From Chloroflexota bacterium (GTDB lineage Bacteria; Chloroflexota; Dehalococcoidia; Lucifugimonadales; UBA3495): a DNA stretch of 39,097 nt. Position 1 is the stretch's first letter. Every line of letters starts with the position of its first letter. The DNA lies in the NCBI GenBank assembly GCA_009840165.1, contig VXOG01000082.1:1-39097 (forward strand). The letters are read 5' to 3'. Below are positions 6,035-15,027 of the stretch, in pieces. The notes under the pieces are model-generated. The model ran no database searches and was not told where the DNA came from. It worked only from the letters and a program-made list of their open reading frames with translations. Position numbers and translations under genes: made by a program.

Positions 6035-8278
6035 TCAGCGCAGTTGGACATGGAATTGCGCAGGGTTTTCGCCGTATGCTTCTAGTAGTTGAGAGATTCT
6101 CGCCATTGTTTGTGATGCAGAGAAGTTGGTATTTAACCACATCCCGTTTTTGAGTTTTCGGGATTTGAATGCTCCTGAATCAAACTGCACCTGCTCGTCG
6201 CTGAAATGGCTTTGAACCTTGTTCGGAATGTTTTGCTGCGATAAACGTCCGTTGTCTATAAGCCAGTCAGCTACCGTGACGTACAGCCTTCGCCAATCAT
6301 TGATTGACTCTTCGGTCCCGTCGGGAAAGGAAATGGATTTAGGTCTGAGGCCGGTCATTGATTTCATTCCGCACAGGTCAAATATGCTGAGCTCATCAGT
6401 ATCGCCATCGGTTTGCTGTTTCGTATCAGCGGCATCATCGGAGGGCTCTGGAGCGTCGGTATGGCCCTCACTTATCGGTTCTGTCGTTTGCGCTGCGCGT
6501 TGCAGCAGGTGCAATGCCTTATTCCGTGCGCTGTTGAAAATCGACTGATTGTCAACCGGCCGATTTTCCAATGCGTTCAATTCGTCCCTCCAGCTAGCCA
6601 ACTCTGCTTTGAGAGTGCCCTCCCAATCTCCATACATCTGGAGTTCACGAATTCGATTTGGACGTGGCGACAATGTGGCGATGTATTCGTCGAATTGCTG
6701 GACTAGATCATCTTCATCATTCAACACCGCCTCTCGCTCTTCGATCAACCTGTGCAACTCCTCCCGCCGCGCGTCATCCGCCCCTGCGATGCTTTGCCTC
6801 TCTGATTCCAGCAGTTCTTTAAACAGGGCCAACAGACGATTGGCGAGGTCGTCGTCAATCTCAACATCACTTCGGAACGTCATTTCGTCCTCCGGGTCAT
6901 ATAGCCTTACCAGTTCGTCCAGCGGTGGCGTAACCGGCAAATGCGCCTGGATGTGGGCGTCAATGTGGCACAAGTCGCAAACCAGTTGGTGCTTGTCGCC
7001 GCAGTGCTGTTCATACTGCCAGCGCCGGCGAGCGCGCCACCGTCCGCAACGCTCACAATCCTTGCCGAATGAAAATCCGCAAACCCGACAATTATGGCTG
7101 GCCGCCGGCGACGCCGCTTCGCACAATGGCATCGGACACAATCTCACCGGAGCCTCGCCCGATTTCTGCGCCCCGCGTGGTTCCAGCGACCATTCTCGGT
7201 AGTCTTCGGGCAGGCCGTGGGTTACGGAGTTGGCGGCCAGGTCTAGGATGAGGCAGTCGCCGCCGCCTTTGGGGCGCAGGCCGCGGCCTACCATTTGCAG
7301 ATATAGCGCGAGGCTCATGGTTGGACGGGCGATGATGATGCAGGATGCGTCGGGCAGGTCGAACCCCTCGGTGGCGACGATTACGTTGACCAGCACCCTG
7401 ATGCTGCCGTCCTGAAAGCCGGCGATAGCCTGGTCCCGTTCCTCCCGGTTGGTGTCGCCCAGGATGACCGCCGCCGGAATGCCGGCCTCGTTGAACACTG
7501 CCGCCAGGTTGTGCGCGTGGTCCACGGACACGGCGTAGGCAATCGTCTGCCGGTTATCAGCGTGCTTCTGCCAGAAGGCCAGCGCGCCGGCCGTCATTAT
7601 GTCCGGCCTATCCCGGTTGGCCTGCTCGATGCCGGACTCGGTGTAGTCGCCGGTGCGGTCAACCGCGCCGCCGGCGATGCGCTCTTCCGGAGGCGGTATG
7701 AACACCTGCGCGTCACAGAGTGAGCCGAAGCTCTGCAAGTCGGCCGTCTGCGGCCCACAGAGCAGATCTCCAAAAAGATGGTCGAAACCCTCTTTCTCCG
7801 ACAGCCGCCACGGCGTGGCCGTCATGCCGACGATGGGGCCGGGCCATTGGCGCATCGCCCGTTCCCAGCCGGGCGCAGCAGCATGGTGGGCCTCGTCGAT
7901 CACCAGCAGGTCGTTGGGGCCGTAGCGGTTCCACACTTCGCGGCGAGCGTTGCGCCGGCCCACGGTTTGCGCCATCAGGATGACTGCGCCGCCGGCCATG
8001 GCGGGCGCGTCTTCGCCCGGAGTCCAGTTGACGTTGGCGATGGCGGAAACGCCGGCGTCGGTGAGCATCCCACGCGTCTGCTCGGCCAGTTCCTTGCGGT
8101 GGGTGAGCCAGACTGCCTTGCGTCCATCTTGCAGCCAGTCAGCCAGGAACGCGCCGGCGATTACCGTCTTACCGCCGCCGGTGGGCAGTTGGAGCATCAC
8201 CCGTCCTTTGAGGTCGGCGGCCAGCGCATCCTGCGTCTGTTTGAGCAGAGCCTGCTGGTAGGGGCGGAGTTGGAACAT
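6035..8278 (-). CDS. SF2 DEAH-box helicase with zinc-binding insert
   Basis: A 747-residue helicase. Walker A is LPTGGGKT at residues 31-38, DEAH at 128-131, the TAT motif at 153-155, and motif VI QMVGRGLRP at 328-336, so both RecA lobes are present. A Cys-rich segment at about 381-437 (CPMPLC, CRVC, CERC, CDLC, with HID) should bind zinc. The C-terminal 300 residues are charged and unrecognised, with a long helical stretch. This resembles restriction- or repair-type UvrB/ResIII-like helicases. No nuclease domain or methylase adjoins it, so the role is open: repair or defence. The next gene on the strand is BrnTA. Confidence 0.85.
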   Translation of the reverse strand: MFQLRPYQQALLKQTQDALAADLKGRVMLQLPTGGGKTVIAGAFLADWLQDGRKAVWLTHRKELAEQTRGMLTDAGVSAIANVNWTPGEDAPAMAGGAVILMAQTVGRRNARREVWNRYGPNDLLVIDEAHHAAAPGWERAMRQWPGPIVGMTATPWRLSEKEGFDHLFGDLLCGPQTADLQSFGSLCDAQVFIPPPEERIAGGAVDRTGDYTESGIEQANRDRPDIMTAGALAFWQKHADNRQTIAYAVSVDHAHNLAAVFNEAGIPAAVILGDTNREERDQAIAGFQDGSIRVLVNVIVATEGFDLPDASCIIIARPTMSLALYLQMVGRGLRPKGGGDCLILDLAANSVTHGLPEDYREWSLEPRGAQKSGEAPVRLCPMPLCEAASPAASHNCRVCGFSFGKDCERCGRWRARRRWQYEQHCGDKHQLVCDLCHIDAHIQAHLPVTPPLDELVRLYDPEDEMTFRSDVEIDDDLANRLLALFKELLESERQSIAGADDARREELHRLIEEREAVLNDEDDLVQQFDEYIATLSPRPNRIRELQMYGDWEGTLKAELASWRDELNALENRPVDNQSIFNSARNKALHLLQRAAQTTEPISEGHTDAPEPSDDAADTKQQTDGDTDELSIFDLCGMKSMTGLRPKSISFPDGTEESINDWRRLYVTVADWLIDNGRLSQQNIPNKVQSHFSDEQVQFDSGAFKSRKLKNGMWLNTNFSASQTMARISQLLEAYGENPAQFHVQLR

Positions 8279-8287
8279 CGTTAATCG

Positions 8288-9368
8288 CTAATCCAGGGCT
8301 TTCAACTCCGGCATCACCTCAGCCGCGAACAACCTCATGCTGGACTCGGCCATATCGTAGGGCATGGCGGCGTAACTGAACGCGCCCACGTAGGTGTCGT
8401 GGCCGGTGCGCTCCCTGATTTGCATGATTTTCTCGTAGCACTGCTCCGGCGTACCCCAGACTTGCAGGTTGACAAAGAAGTCCACCACCTCGTCGTCGCC
8501 GTAGTCAATCATCTTCTCGGCGACCTTGCCGTAGTATTCGTAGCCCTTGATGTCCTTGTGGAGGTCGGCCTTGAACTGGTAGTGATCCATGACGGTGTGC
8601 CAGTAGCCGCCGATGTAGCGGCGGGCCATGTCGCGGGCATAGTCGGCGTCCTCGTGGCAGAACGTCCAGCAGGCAACCACGGGAGCCGGCGGTGAACTAT
8701 CGTCGCCGAGCGCGCTGTGGCTCTCGTCCCACGAGTTGCGGTAGTTTGGACAGGTCGCGCTCCACTTCGTCCCACGGTTTCTGCGGGATCACCAGCATCC
8801 CGACGCCGAGTTGTGCCATGATGCGGCTGCTCTCGGGAGAGATGGCGGCGGCGTAGGTGCGATCCTTGAAGCTGCGGGAGGGATTGGGTCGGATTTCCCG
8901 GCGCGGCTGCTTGATGTACTCGCCGTCGAACTCGCAGAAGCCCGATTCCAGGCCGGCCAGCAGGCACTCGGCCGACTCGATGAACCGGGTACGCGACTCG
9001 TTCATGTCCACCCGAAAGCCGTCGTACTCCACCTTGGCCAGGCCGCGGCCCACACCCAGGATGAACCGCCCGTCGCTCAGGTTGTCCAGCATGGATACCT
9101 GCTCGGCAACGCGCATCGGGTCGTGCCACGGCAAAACACACACCATGCTGCCGAGTTTCATGTCGGTGGTGCGTCCGGCCATGTAGGTCAGGAACTGCAA
9201 CACGTCAGGGCACATCGTGTAGTCGGTGAAATGGTGCTCCACGCCCCAGATGGACTGGAAACCCAGCGGCTCGGCCAAGTCGGCCAGCCGCAACTCCTCA
9301 CGATACACCTGGTAGTCGGAGGTGAACCTGGCGGGATTCTGAAAGATGGTAGCGGCGCCTACGTGCAT
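8288..9368 (-). pseudogene. Luciferase-like (LLM) flavin oxidoreductase, frameshifted
   Basis: The first part (9368 to about 8746) starts MHVGAATIFQNP and has LLM-class hallmarks: SIWGVEHHF, the H-D-P-R segment WHDPMRVAEQ, LDNLSDGRFILGVGRG and a conserved AAAISPES. The second part (to 8288) continues with PPAPVVACWTFCHEDADYAR and YYGKVAEKM to the end. The frames join as RDLSNYRNSWDESHSALGDD if one A is removed from AAA at 8745-8747 (TTT on the plus strand), giving about 359 residues, normal for the family. Without the correction the protein ends about 222 residues in. The start ATG has GGAGG six bases upstream. Such enzymes use FMN or F420; the substrate is unknown. Confidence 0.82.
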
Positions 9369-9411
9369 GATGGGCCTCCGTCGCAAAGTCTTTGACGCCT
9401 GGATCGGTCAA

Positions 9412-10473
9412 TCAGGCCAAAGCCGCCCGCACCCGCTCCGGCGCGCAGGCGTGCATGACAGCTTGCGTGGACGCGATCTCCGGTCGGGCGGCGATGACGC
9501 GCACCAGCGCCACGTCCAAGCCCTCGGCCAGCTTGGCGAAGGCAGCGGCGGCTCCGTCGGGCTTGCCGTAGTAGCCGACGGCCAACAAAGCCTCGGACGG
9601 GTAGGCGTCGGCCACGGCGTCCATGTCGCCGCCCTCGCGTCGGATGGCGTCGGCGCCGGCCAGCTCCTCGGTGTAACCCATGCGCTCGAAATGGGCGCGG
9701 TAGCCGAACTGCCGCTCGCGGTCGGTGGGCACGGCGGCGCCCAGCGGATAGCCCAGGCAGTTCTTGGCGAAGGAACGGCGGGCAACCTCCTCGTCGTCGT
9801 CCACGCAGATGCGGATGTACTCCACAACCTTGACCTCAGACGGATCGCGCCCCACGCGCTCCGCTCCCTCAGCGATGCGCTCCCGGCTCCAGGCGATCTG
9901 CTCCGGCGTACACCAGTTGAGGCACACGCCGTCGGCGATCTCGCCGGCCAGCCGCAGCATCTCGGGGCCCAGAGTGCCCAGATAGACGGGCGTGTTGGGC
10001 GCGGGCCGGATGGCCATGCGGATGTTGTTGTAGTTGATGTACTCGCCCTGGTGGGACACCCGCTCGCCATTGACCAGTCCCTTGATGGTGGTCAGGTAGT
10101 CGCGCATCAGGTTCAGCGCGGACACCCGGGGGAACCCCAAATCCCGGCGGTTGGCCGGCCGGTAGGCGCTGCCGGCGCCGATGCCCATGATGAACTTGCC
10201 GCCGGTCTGCTGGCTCAGCGTGCCGCCGGACATGGCGAACCCGATGGGCGTCCGGTACATCACCGGCGACACGCCGATGCCGGTGGTCAGGCCCCCGTCA
10301 ACAACGTCGCAAGTAGCCTGCCAGCGCCGGGCGCACACCTGGAAGGAATCGGTGCCGATGTTCTCGGGAGTCCAGATGCTTTCGTAGCCCAGCTCAGCAG
10401 CCTCGCGGGCCAGGTTGGCCTGGTCGTCCCAGTTCATGCCCAGGGTGTGGTCCAGTCCGACGCCGATTTCCAT
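9412..10473 (-). CDS. LLM-class (F420/FMN) oxidoreductase
   Basis: A 353-residue luciferase-like TIM-barrel enzyme. Seen in order: an N-terminal MEIGVGLDHTLGM, ELGYESIWTPENIG, GIGVSPVMYRTPIGFAMSGG, the glycine-rich KFIMGIGAGSAYRP, and the RPAPNTPVYLGTLGPEMLRL with AGEIADGVCLNWCTP. This layout is that of methylenetetrahydromethanopterin-reductase-like F420-dependent enzymes, but FMN cannot be excluded. AGGAGG lies eight bases before the ATG. It lies 43 bases upstream of the second LLM gene on the same strand, so the two are likely one operon, possibly for a shared multi-step oxidation. Confidence 0.9.
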   Translation of the reverse strand: MEIGVGLDHTLGMNWDDQANLAREAAELGYESIWTPENIGTDSFQVCARRWQATCDVVDGGLTTGIGVSPVMYRTPIGFAMSGGTLSQQTGGKFIMGIGAGSAYRPANRRDLGFPRVSALNLMRDYLTTIKGLVNGERVSHQGEYINYNNIRMAIRPAPNTPVYLGTLGPEMLRLAGEIADGVCLNWCTPEQIAWSRERIAEGAERVGRDPSEVKVVEYIRICVDDDEEVARRSFAKNCLGYPLGAAVPTDRERQFGYRAHFERMGYTEELAGADAIRREGGDMDAVADAYPSEALLAVGYYGKPDGAAAAFAKLAEGLDVALVRVIAARPEIASTQAVMHACAPERVRAALA

Positions 10474-10550
10474 AGGTATTCCTCCTGCCTAGTATCCGTC
10501 AAATGCGAATTTAGGCAGGATTGTATCACGCAGGATTTCTCACCCGAACT

Positions 10551-10832
10551 CTACCCAACCAGCGGTTCGATAGCCCTGACGTCAGTGGCAGCGCGAGCTA
10601 CATCAAGGTCGTACATCCGCTGCAAATTCAGCCAATACTCCGGCGTTGTGCCCAGGGCTTTCCCAATCCGCAACGCAGTGTCGGCAGTGATGGAACGTTT
10701 GCCATGCACTATTTCGTTGATGCGGCGCGGCGGCGTGTCGATAGCCTTGGCCAAGCGGTATTGACTTATACCAAGCTCCTCAAGTATCTCGGCCAGGTGC
10801 TCCCCAGGATGGATTGGCTCAATATTGGACAT
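10551..10832 (-). CDS. HigA-type antitoxin without a visible toxin
   Basis: A 93-residue XRE-family protein that starts MSNIEPIHPGEHLAEILEEL. It has the HigA helix-turn-helix (GISQYRLAKAIDTPPRRINE), then IVHGKRSITADTALRIGKAL and the family end GTTPEYWLNLQRMYDLDVAR. AAGGAG lies before the ATG. The usual upstream higB is absent; only a short reading-frame end with a repeat behind it is seen. It precedes the LLM operon by 77 bases and may simply be a repressor now. A much longer frame in the same phase covers the opposite-strand MFS gene and is not real. Confidence 0.85.
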   Translation of the reverse strand: MSNIEPIHPGEHLAEILEELGISQYRLAKAIDTPPRRINEIVHGKRSITADTALRIGKALGTTPEYWLNLQRMYDLDVARAATDVRAIEPLVG

Positions 10833-10843
10833 CGTTCGCTCCT

Positions 10844-10900
10844 TCATACCTTCACATCTACAATGATAACGCGCTGCGACAAAGACTCCTCGACTGTGTA
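10844..10900 (-). pseudogene. Possible 3' remnant of a partner gene
   Basis: Directly upstream of the lone HigA, a frame reads TVEESLSQRVIIVDVKV and stops at 10846-10844, within the HigA ribosome binding region. It runs backwards into the repeat cluster at 10899-10981 and loses gene-like character there. This could be the end of a toxin gene cut by a repeat. It is too short to assign. Confidence 0.22.
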
Positions 10901-10981
10901 GGGGCGAATAAATATTCGCCCCTGCTCTGGATTCCGGCCCCGTATCAAGTACGGGGTGACGTTCTTTCGCCGGAATGACGG
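10899..10981. repeat. Stacked palindromic repeats
   Basis: Two structures in a row. AGGGGCGAATA at 10900-10910 pairs with TATTCGCCCCT at 10913-10923 (11 bp, perfect). Then ATTCCGG (10931-10937) pairs with CCGGAAT (10970-10976), with an inner stem CCCCGTA/TACGGGG. The second one is followed by GACGG, as is the palindrome at 3581-3600. It separates the lone HigA from the MFS gene. Confidence 0.75.
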
Positions 10982-11000
10982 TGGGGAGCCAACTCCCGGT

Positions 11001-11008
11001 GCTATAAT
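11001..11008 (+). promoter_or_regulatory. Extended -10 promoter for the MFS gene
   Basis: TGC-TATAAT (the hexamer at 11003-11008) is a perfect -10 box with an extended TGn motif. No good -35 hexamer lies at the expected distance. A transcript starting near 11015 would have a leader of about 26 bases holding GGAGGG. Confidence 0.5.
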
Positions 11009-11040
11009 CACCGCCGTTTTGCGAGGGAGGGTTCATCCAG

Positions 11041-12318
11041 TTGGCCCGATTGGTCAAGAGTACGGGGCTGGGCGAGCGGGCGGGCGAGACTTTCGGCTCG
11101 TTCCGGACCCGCGATTTCTCGTTGGTCTGGGTGTCGGCGAACATTGCCATGGCCGGCCGGCAGATGGAAGTTATCGCCGTTCTGTGGCTGGTGCTGGAGT
11201 TAACCGGCGACCCCCTGTTGGTGGGACTGGCCGGTGGCTCCGCGTTGGGTCTGGCGTTCTTGTCTGTGTTTGCCGGCGCGGTGGTGGACCGTCTCCCCCG
11301 GCGGCTGCTGATGGCGGGAGGGCAATTCATTGCGGCGGCGCTGGCGTTTGTCCTGATGGCGCTGCTGCTGACCGACGGCCTGAAAGTCTGGATGATCTTC
11401 GTCATCATCATCGGCGGGGGAGCATTCCGCACCATCGAGTTGCCGGTCACCAACGCGCTGCTGATCGATACCGTGCCCCGGGAGCGGCTCACCAACGCGG
11501 TGGCCATGCTGGGCCTGGGGCAGAACCTCACCCAGTTCGTGGGGCCCATCGTCGGCGGATTTCTCTACACTCCGCTAACGCCGGCCGGCTTGTTCGGTTT
11601 CATCGGAGTCTTTTACGTGATCGGCGGCGTGATGGCCCTCATGGTACGGACCCGAAACATCACCGTGGGCGGCACCACGCCGCGCCAGGTGATTATCGGC
11701 GTGGCCGCCGGACTGCGCCACGTCTGGCAGCGCAAGGAGTTGTTCATGGCTCTGCTCATCGCCGCCATGTACAACGTCACCGGCTTCCCGTTCACCACCG
11801 CGTTGATGCCCATCTTCGCCCACGACACCCTCATGGGCGGGGTCGAGGCGTTGGGACTGCTCAACGGAGCCATGGGCGCCGGCGCGGTGCTGGGCGCGCT
11901 GGTCGTGGCCGGCCTGGGCAACGTGCGACGGCAGGGCTGGTGGCTGGTGTGGGCGGTCAATGGCGGCTGGCACGGCTCCATGATCCTGTTCGCCGTCGCC
12001 GTGATGACCCTGCCGGGACTGCTGCCCTACGGCGTGGTGCTGGCCATCGCCATGGCCATCAAGGTGCTGACCGGCATCGGCCGCTCGGTGTCGCTGGTGC
12101 TGGTAATGACGTTGCTGATGGGCAACTCCGACCCGGAGTATCGCGGACGCATGGGCGGAATGCGCGTGCTGGCAATCCAGGCCCACTTCCCGGCCAGCGC
12201 CCTCAACGGCTGGATGGTAACGCAAATCGGCGCGCCGCTGACCGCCCTATCCCTGGGCATCGCCGGCTCCGTCGCTGTGTTCCTGTGCCTGCTGTCGCGG
12301 AGGCTGCGGGAAGCGTGA
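11041..12318 (+). CDS. MFS transporter (MFS_1/MFS_3-like)
   Basis: A 425-residue integral membrane protein with about 12 hydrophobic helices. The N-terminal FRTRDFSLVWVSANIAMAGR and the loop VVDRLPRRLLM (a G-X-X-X-D-R-X-X-R-R-type motif between helices 2 and 3) are those of MFS drug-efflux or enterobactin-exporter-like carriers. The start is TTG at 11041, supported by GGAGGG nine bases upstream; no nearby ATG fits. It is convergent with the second MFS gene, 18 bases apart. Substrate unknown. Confidence 0.88.
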   Translation: MARLVKSTGLGERAGETFGSFRTRDFSLVWVSANIAMAGRQMEVIAVLWLVLELTGDPLLVGLAGGSALGLAFLSVFAGAVVDRLPRRLLMAGGQFIAAALAFVLMALLLTDGLKVWMIFVIIIGGGAFRTIELPVTNALLIDTVPRERLTNAVAMLGLGQNLTQFVGPIVGGFLYTPLTPAGLFGFIGVFYVIGGVMALMVRTRNITVGGTTPRQVIIGVAAGLRHVWQRKELFMALLIAAMYNVTGFPFTTALMPIFAHDTLMGGVEALGLLNGAMGAGAVLGALVVAGLGNVRRQGWWLVWAVNGGWHGSMILFAVAVMTLPGLLPYGVVLAIAMAIKVLTGIGRSVSLVLVMTLLMGNSDPEYRGRMGGMRVLAIQAHFPASALNGWMVTQIGAPLTALSLGIAGSVAVFLCLLSRRLREA

Positions 12319-12319
12319 A

Positions 12320-12337
12320 ATCCGCGCCGCTGCGGAT
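12320..12337. terminator. Small hairpin between convergent MFS genes
   Basis: ATCCGC at 12320-12325 pairs with GCGGAT at 12332-12337 around a six-base loop, filling the gap between two convergent stop codons. There is no U-tract on either strand, so its work as a terminator is uncertain. The position is the main argument. Confidence 0.3.
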
Positions 12338-13605
12338 CAGGAACGGGTGGCCGGCATGGCGGGTTCGGTTGCCGACATTCGCCGGCTCGACAGACCGTCC
12401 CGCATCAACAGGCCGGCCACGCACAGCGACAGCGACGTGAAGCTGACCACGGCCAGGGACAGGCGCAGGTCTCCGGTTGCCTGCTGCAACGCTCCGCAAA
12501 TCAGCGGGCCGATGGTGATGCCGGCCGAACTGGACATCTGGATGAACGACAGGCTCACCGCGATTTCCCGGGGACGGACGCCCGGCAGGTGGAACGGCGT
12601 TGAATAGAGGACGGGCCAAAATCCGAAGGCGATGCCATTGACGAAGGTTAATGCCAGCAGCGCGGGCAGCGAACCGGTAAAGGTCATACCGGCGAACGTC
12701 GCGCCAATGACCACACCGTTAACCAAAAGGATGGTGCGTCCCTTGTCGTGCGCGGTCGCGACCCAACCCAGCCCCAGGCCGGCAACACCGCCCATCAGCA
12801 CACCCACGGCCAGTATGCCACCCGACCAGATGAGCGGCATCTGATAACTGTCCAGCATGAGCGTTGGGTAGAAACTCAGGAAAGCCGACCAGGCCGCAGT
12901 CGGTCCCACGAAACCGAAGCCTGCGATCCAGAGGTCCCGGTGCCGCAGAGTTCCCTTCAGCACGTTCACGTCCTGCGCGCTCATTTGCCCTCGGTACTCC
13001 GTCGTCTCCCGTTCGCGTCCCCAGATAATCCAGAGCACGGTGAAGACCCCGAACAGGGCGGTGAAGGACAGCAGGGTGGCCCGCCAGTTGTCGCCCAGTG
13101 CGGCGAAGATGAACGGTGAGGCGGCAATGCCGCCCCCAACCACCAGCCCGAACATCGCATTGGAAATGCTGTTCAGCAGCACCACCTGGCGGGACGGGAA
13201 CCACTGCTGCGTCAGGAACGCCCGGGCCGGCTGACGAGCGATGACGGTGATTCCGAAAGCCACGCGGCCCAGAATAAGCAGCGCGAAACCCGGCGACAGG
13301 GCCTGGGCCAGCAGGCACAGCGTGCCCAGCACCATGGTGACGGTGGTCAGTATCTTGGGCGCGAACCGGGAGGCCCACCAACCTACGGGGATTGCCAGCG
13401 TCAGGTTTCCCCAGTAGGCGGCGGAACCCAACATCCCCTGCTGAAAGGGCGACAACCCCAATTCGGCGCTGATAGCCGGCATCAGGATGCCGATGGTGGA
13501 GATAATCATGAATGCGACCACGCTGGACGTGAGCCAGACACCCATGACCACCCAGCGGTATGCCGATGCGGATTCCCGCAAGGTTTCGCCGGCAACGCTG
13601 CTCAT
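12337..13605 (-). CDS. MFS transporter
   Basis: A 422-residue membrane protein with about 12 helices. It starts MSSVAGETLRESASAYRWVV; ISAELGLSPFQQGMLGSAAY is typical of the first periplasmic loop of MFS organic-acid carriers. VAFGITVIARQPARAFLTQQWFP is the helix 4-5 region and the gap after helix 6 holds a charged loop with RERETTEYRG. ATG at 13605 is chosen because the hydrophobic part begins soon after and GAGGG lies upstream; a start 18 codons earlier is open. Substrate unknown; likely an organic acid given the surrounding catabolic genes. Confidence 0.87.
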   Translation of the reverse strand: MSSVAGETLRESASAYRWVVMGVWLTSSVVAFMIISTIGILMPAISAELGLSPFQQGMLGSAAYWGNLTLAIPVGWWASRFAPKILTTVTMVLGTLCLLAQALSPGFALLILGRVAFGITVIARQPARAFLTQQWFPSRQVVLLNSISNAMFGLVVGGGIAASPFIFAALGDNWRATLLSFTALFGVFTVLWIIWGRERETTEYRGQMSAQDVNVLKGTLRHRDLWIAGFGFVGPTAAWSAFLSFYPTLMLDSYQMPLIWSGGILAVGVLMGGVAGLGLGWVATAHDKGRTILLVNGVVIGATFAGMTFTGSLPALLALTFVNGIAFGFWPVLYSTPFHLPGVRPREIAVSLSFIQMSSSAGITIGPLICGALQQATGDLRLSLAVVSFTSLSLCVAGLLMRDGLSSRRMSATEPAMPATRS

Positions 13606-13682
13606 GGGAAAAGAACCCTCGGTGCAATGTATGTATCGGCTACCATCATCCCGGCTCAACCATCGCCATTACCGCATGACTA

Positions 13683-13711
13683 CCGTCATTCCCGCGAAAG
13701 CGGGAATCCAG
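13683..13711. repeat. Palindromic dispersed repeat, copy 2
   Basis: CCGTCATTCCCGCGAAAGCG at 13683-13702 and the following GGAATCCAG are the inverted copy of 3579-3605. It lies in the gap between the MFS gene and the cyclase gene, which run in opposite directions from it. Confidence 0.75.
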
Positions 13712-13853
13712 TAGCCTGAATCGGTAGTTTCAGCGCCAGAACAAAGCGGATTGTACTCTCTGGACTCCTGCGCGCCATAGGCGCATCTACGACTTTTGCA
13801 GGAGTCACGGCTTATTTCACACAACATAGCCTTAGGATTTGGCATGATTTACG

Positions 13854-13882
13854 TTGACCCTGCCGGCCCAGCGCAATAGAAT
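13854..13882 (+). promoter_or_regulatory. Sigma-70-like promoter for the cyclase gene
   Basis: TTGACC at 13854-13859 and TAGAAT at 13877-13882 are separated by 17 bases. A start near 13890 gives a leader of about 50 bases with GGAGGG before the ATG. Confidence 0.6.
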
Positions 13883-13940
13883 CGGGCACAATCGAAAACG
13901 AAATAGCGCGACGCTGCGGACGCATGACGGAGGGAACATC

Positions 13941-14876
13941 ATGACTACGCCGGCTATTCCCACGGAAGAACAGGTCCTAAGTTGGTTCGACTCATTGAGC
14001 AACTGGGGACGCTGGGGTGACGACGACGAACTCGGCACGCTGAACCTCATCACTGAGGCCAAACGCAAGGAGGCCGCCGCGCTGGTGAGCGAGGGCATTT
14101 CGGTCACCTGCTCGCGCCTGCTGGTGCCGGAGATGGCGCCCGACGTCACCAGCATCCCGCCCCTTCATTACATGGTATCCACCGGCGAGTCGGCCCCGTC
14201 GGAAGGTGGCGGCGGCGCCAGCGATTTTCTCGGTGTATCGTTCCACGGCCTGACCGTCACCCACCTGGACAGTCTGTGCCACCAGTTCTGGAACGGCAAG
14301 ATGTACAACGGCAAGGACGCGAGCCTGATTAACAACGCCAACAAGGCCGGCGCGGGCGCAATCGACAACGTGAAGCACGGCGTCATCACCCGCGGCGTGT
14401 TGCTGGACATCACCGCCGTCAAGGGCCGGGATTGGCTGGACGCCAACGAGCCAGTGTTCACCGCCGACCTGGAAGCGGCTGAGGAAGCCCAGGGTGTCCG
14501 CGTCACCGACGGCGACGCGCTGTGCATTCGATTGGGCTGGTACAAGCGCCGGCAGGAGGTCGGCCCGCCCACCGCCGCGGAGGGACGACCCGGCCTCCAC
14601 GCCGAGACCCTGCCCTGGCTGCGCGAGCGCGGCGTATCCATCGCCGCCTGCGACGCCTCTTGGGACGTTGCCCCCGGCGAGTATCCCTATGTGGGCCTGC
14701 CTATCCACAAGGTCGGCATCGTTGGCATGGGCCTGTGGCTCATCGACGCGGCCAATTTCGACGAACTCGCCCCGTTGTGCCGCCGTCTCAACCGCTGGGA
14801 GTTCATGTTCACCGTAGCCCCGCTGCGCTGGCACAACGCCACCGGATCGCCGGTCAACCCACTGGCGACGTTTTAG
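13941..14876 (+). CDS. Cyclase/kynurenine-formamidase-like metal hydrolase
   Basis: A 311-residue protein of the cyclase family (KynB-like). The family's metal-binding signature is present as FHGLTVTHLDSLCH: His102, His108, Asp110 and His114 are the expected ligands. An N-terminal SNWGRWGDDDELGTLNLIT is shared by the longer bacterial members, which open cyclic amides or esters. ATG at 13941 has GGAGGG about seven bases upstream; the frame is open further back but lacks a better start. A family III CoA-transferase follows on the same strand, separated by a repeat. Substrate not readable. Confidence 0.88.
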   Translation: MTTPAIPTEEQVLSWFDSLSNWGRWGDDDELGTLNLITEAKRKEAAALVSEGISVTCSRLLVPEMAPDVTSIPPLHYMVSTGESAPSEGGGGASDFLGVSFHGLTVTHLDSLCHQFWNGKMYNGKDASLINNANKAGAGAIDNVKHGVITRGVLLDITAVKGRDWLDANEPVFTADLEAAEEAQGVRVTDGDALCIRLGWYKRRQEVGPPTAAEGRPGLHAETLPWLRERGVSIAACDASWDVAPGEYPYVGLPIHKVGIVGMGLWLIDAANFDELAPLCRRLNRWEFMFTVAPLRWHNATGSPVNPLATF

Positions 14877-14893
14877 ACGGTGTTGACATCCAA

Positions 14894-15002
14894 TGTCTGA
14901 ATCAGGATTTGCCGGATTTAAGGATTCACGGAATTGAGTCTCTTATGTCAGAGTGGCGACAATCCTGACAATCCAATGATCTTGAGAATCCTGATTCAGA
15001 CA
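14894..15002. repeat. Inverted-repeat element with 16-bp ends
   Basis: TGTCTGAATCAGGATT at 14894-14909 and AATCCTGATTCAGACA at 14987-15002 are perfect 16-bp inverted repeats. The inside has further GGATT/AATCC motifs (GCCGGATTTAAGGATT, ACAATCCTGACAATCC). A third arm lies at 97-114. The element sits 25 bases before the CoA-transferase start and so lies in its leader. It has no coding capacity and looks like a MITE-like or REP-type element. Confidence 0.75.
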
Positions 15003-15027
15003 ATCGTATCCGGCAAGGGTTTACTCA

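Noticed and set aside
9346..10764. A 472-codon plus-strand frame opposite the LLM gene
   Set aside because: The opposite strand encodes a clear luciferase-like enzyme with a good ribosome binding site; this is its shadow.
10551..11549. A 332-codon minus-strand frame
   Set aside because: Only its last 93 codons (HigA) are real. The rest lies opposite the MFS gene and across a repeat cluster.
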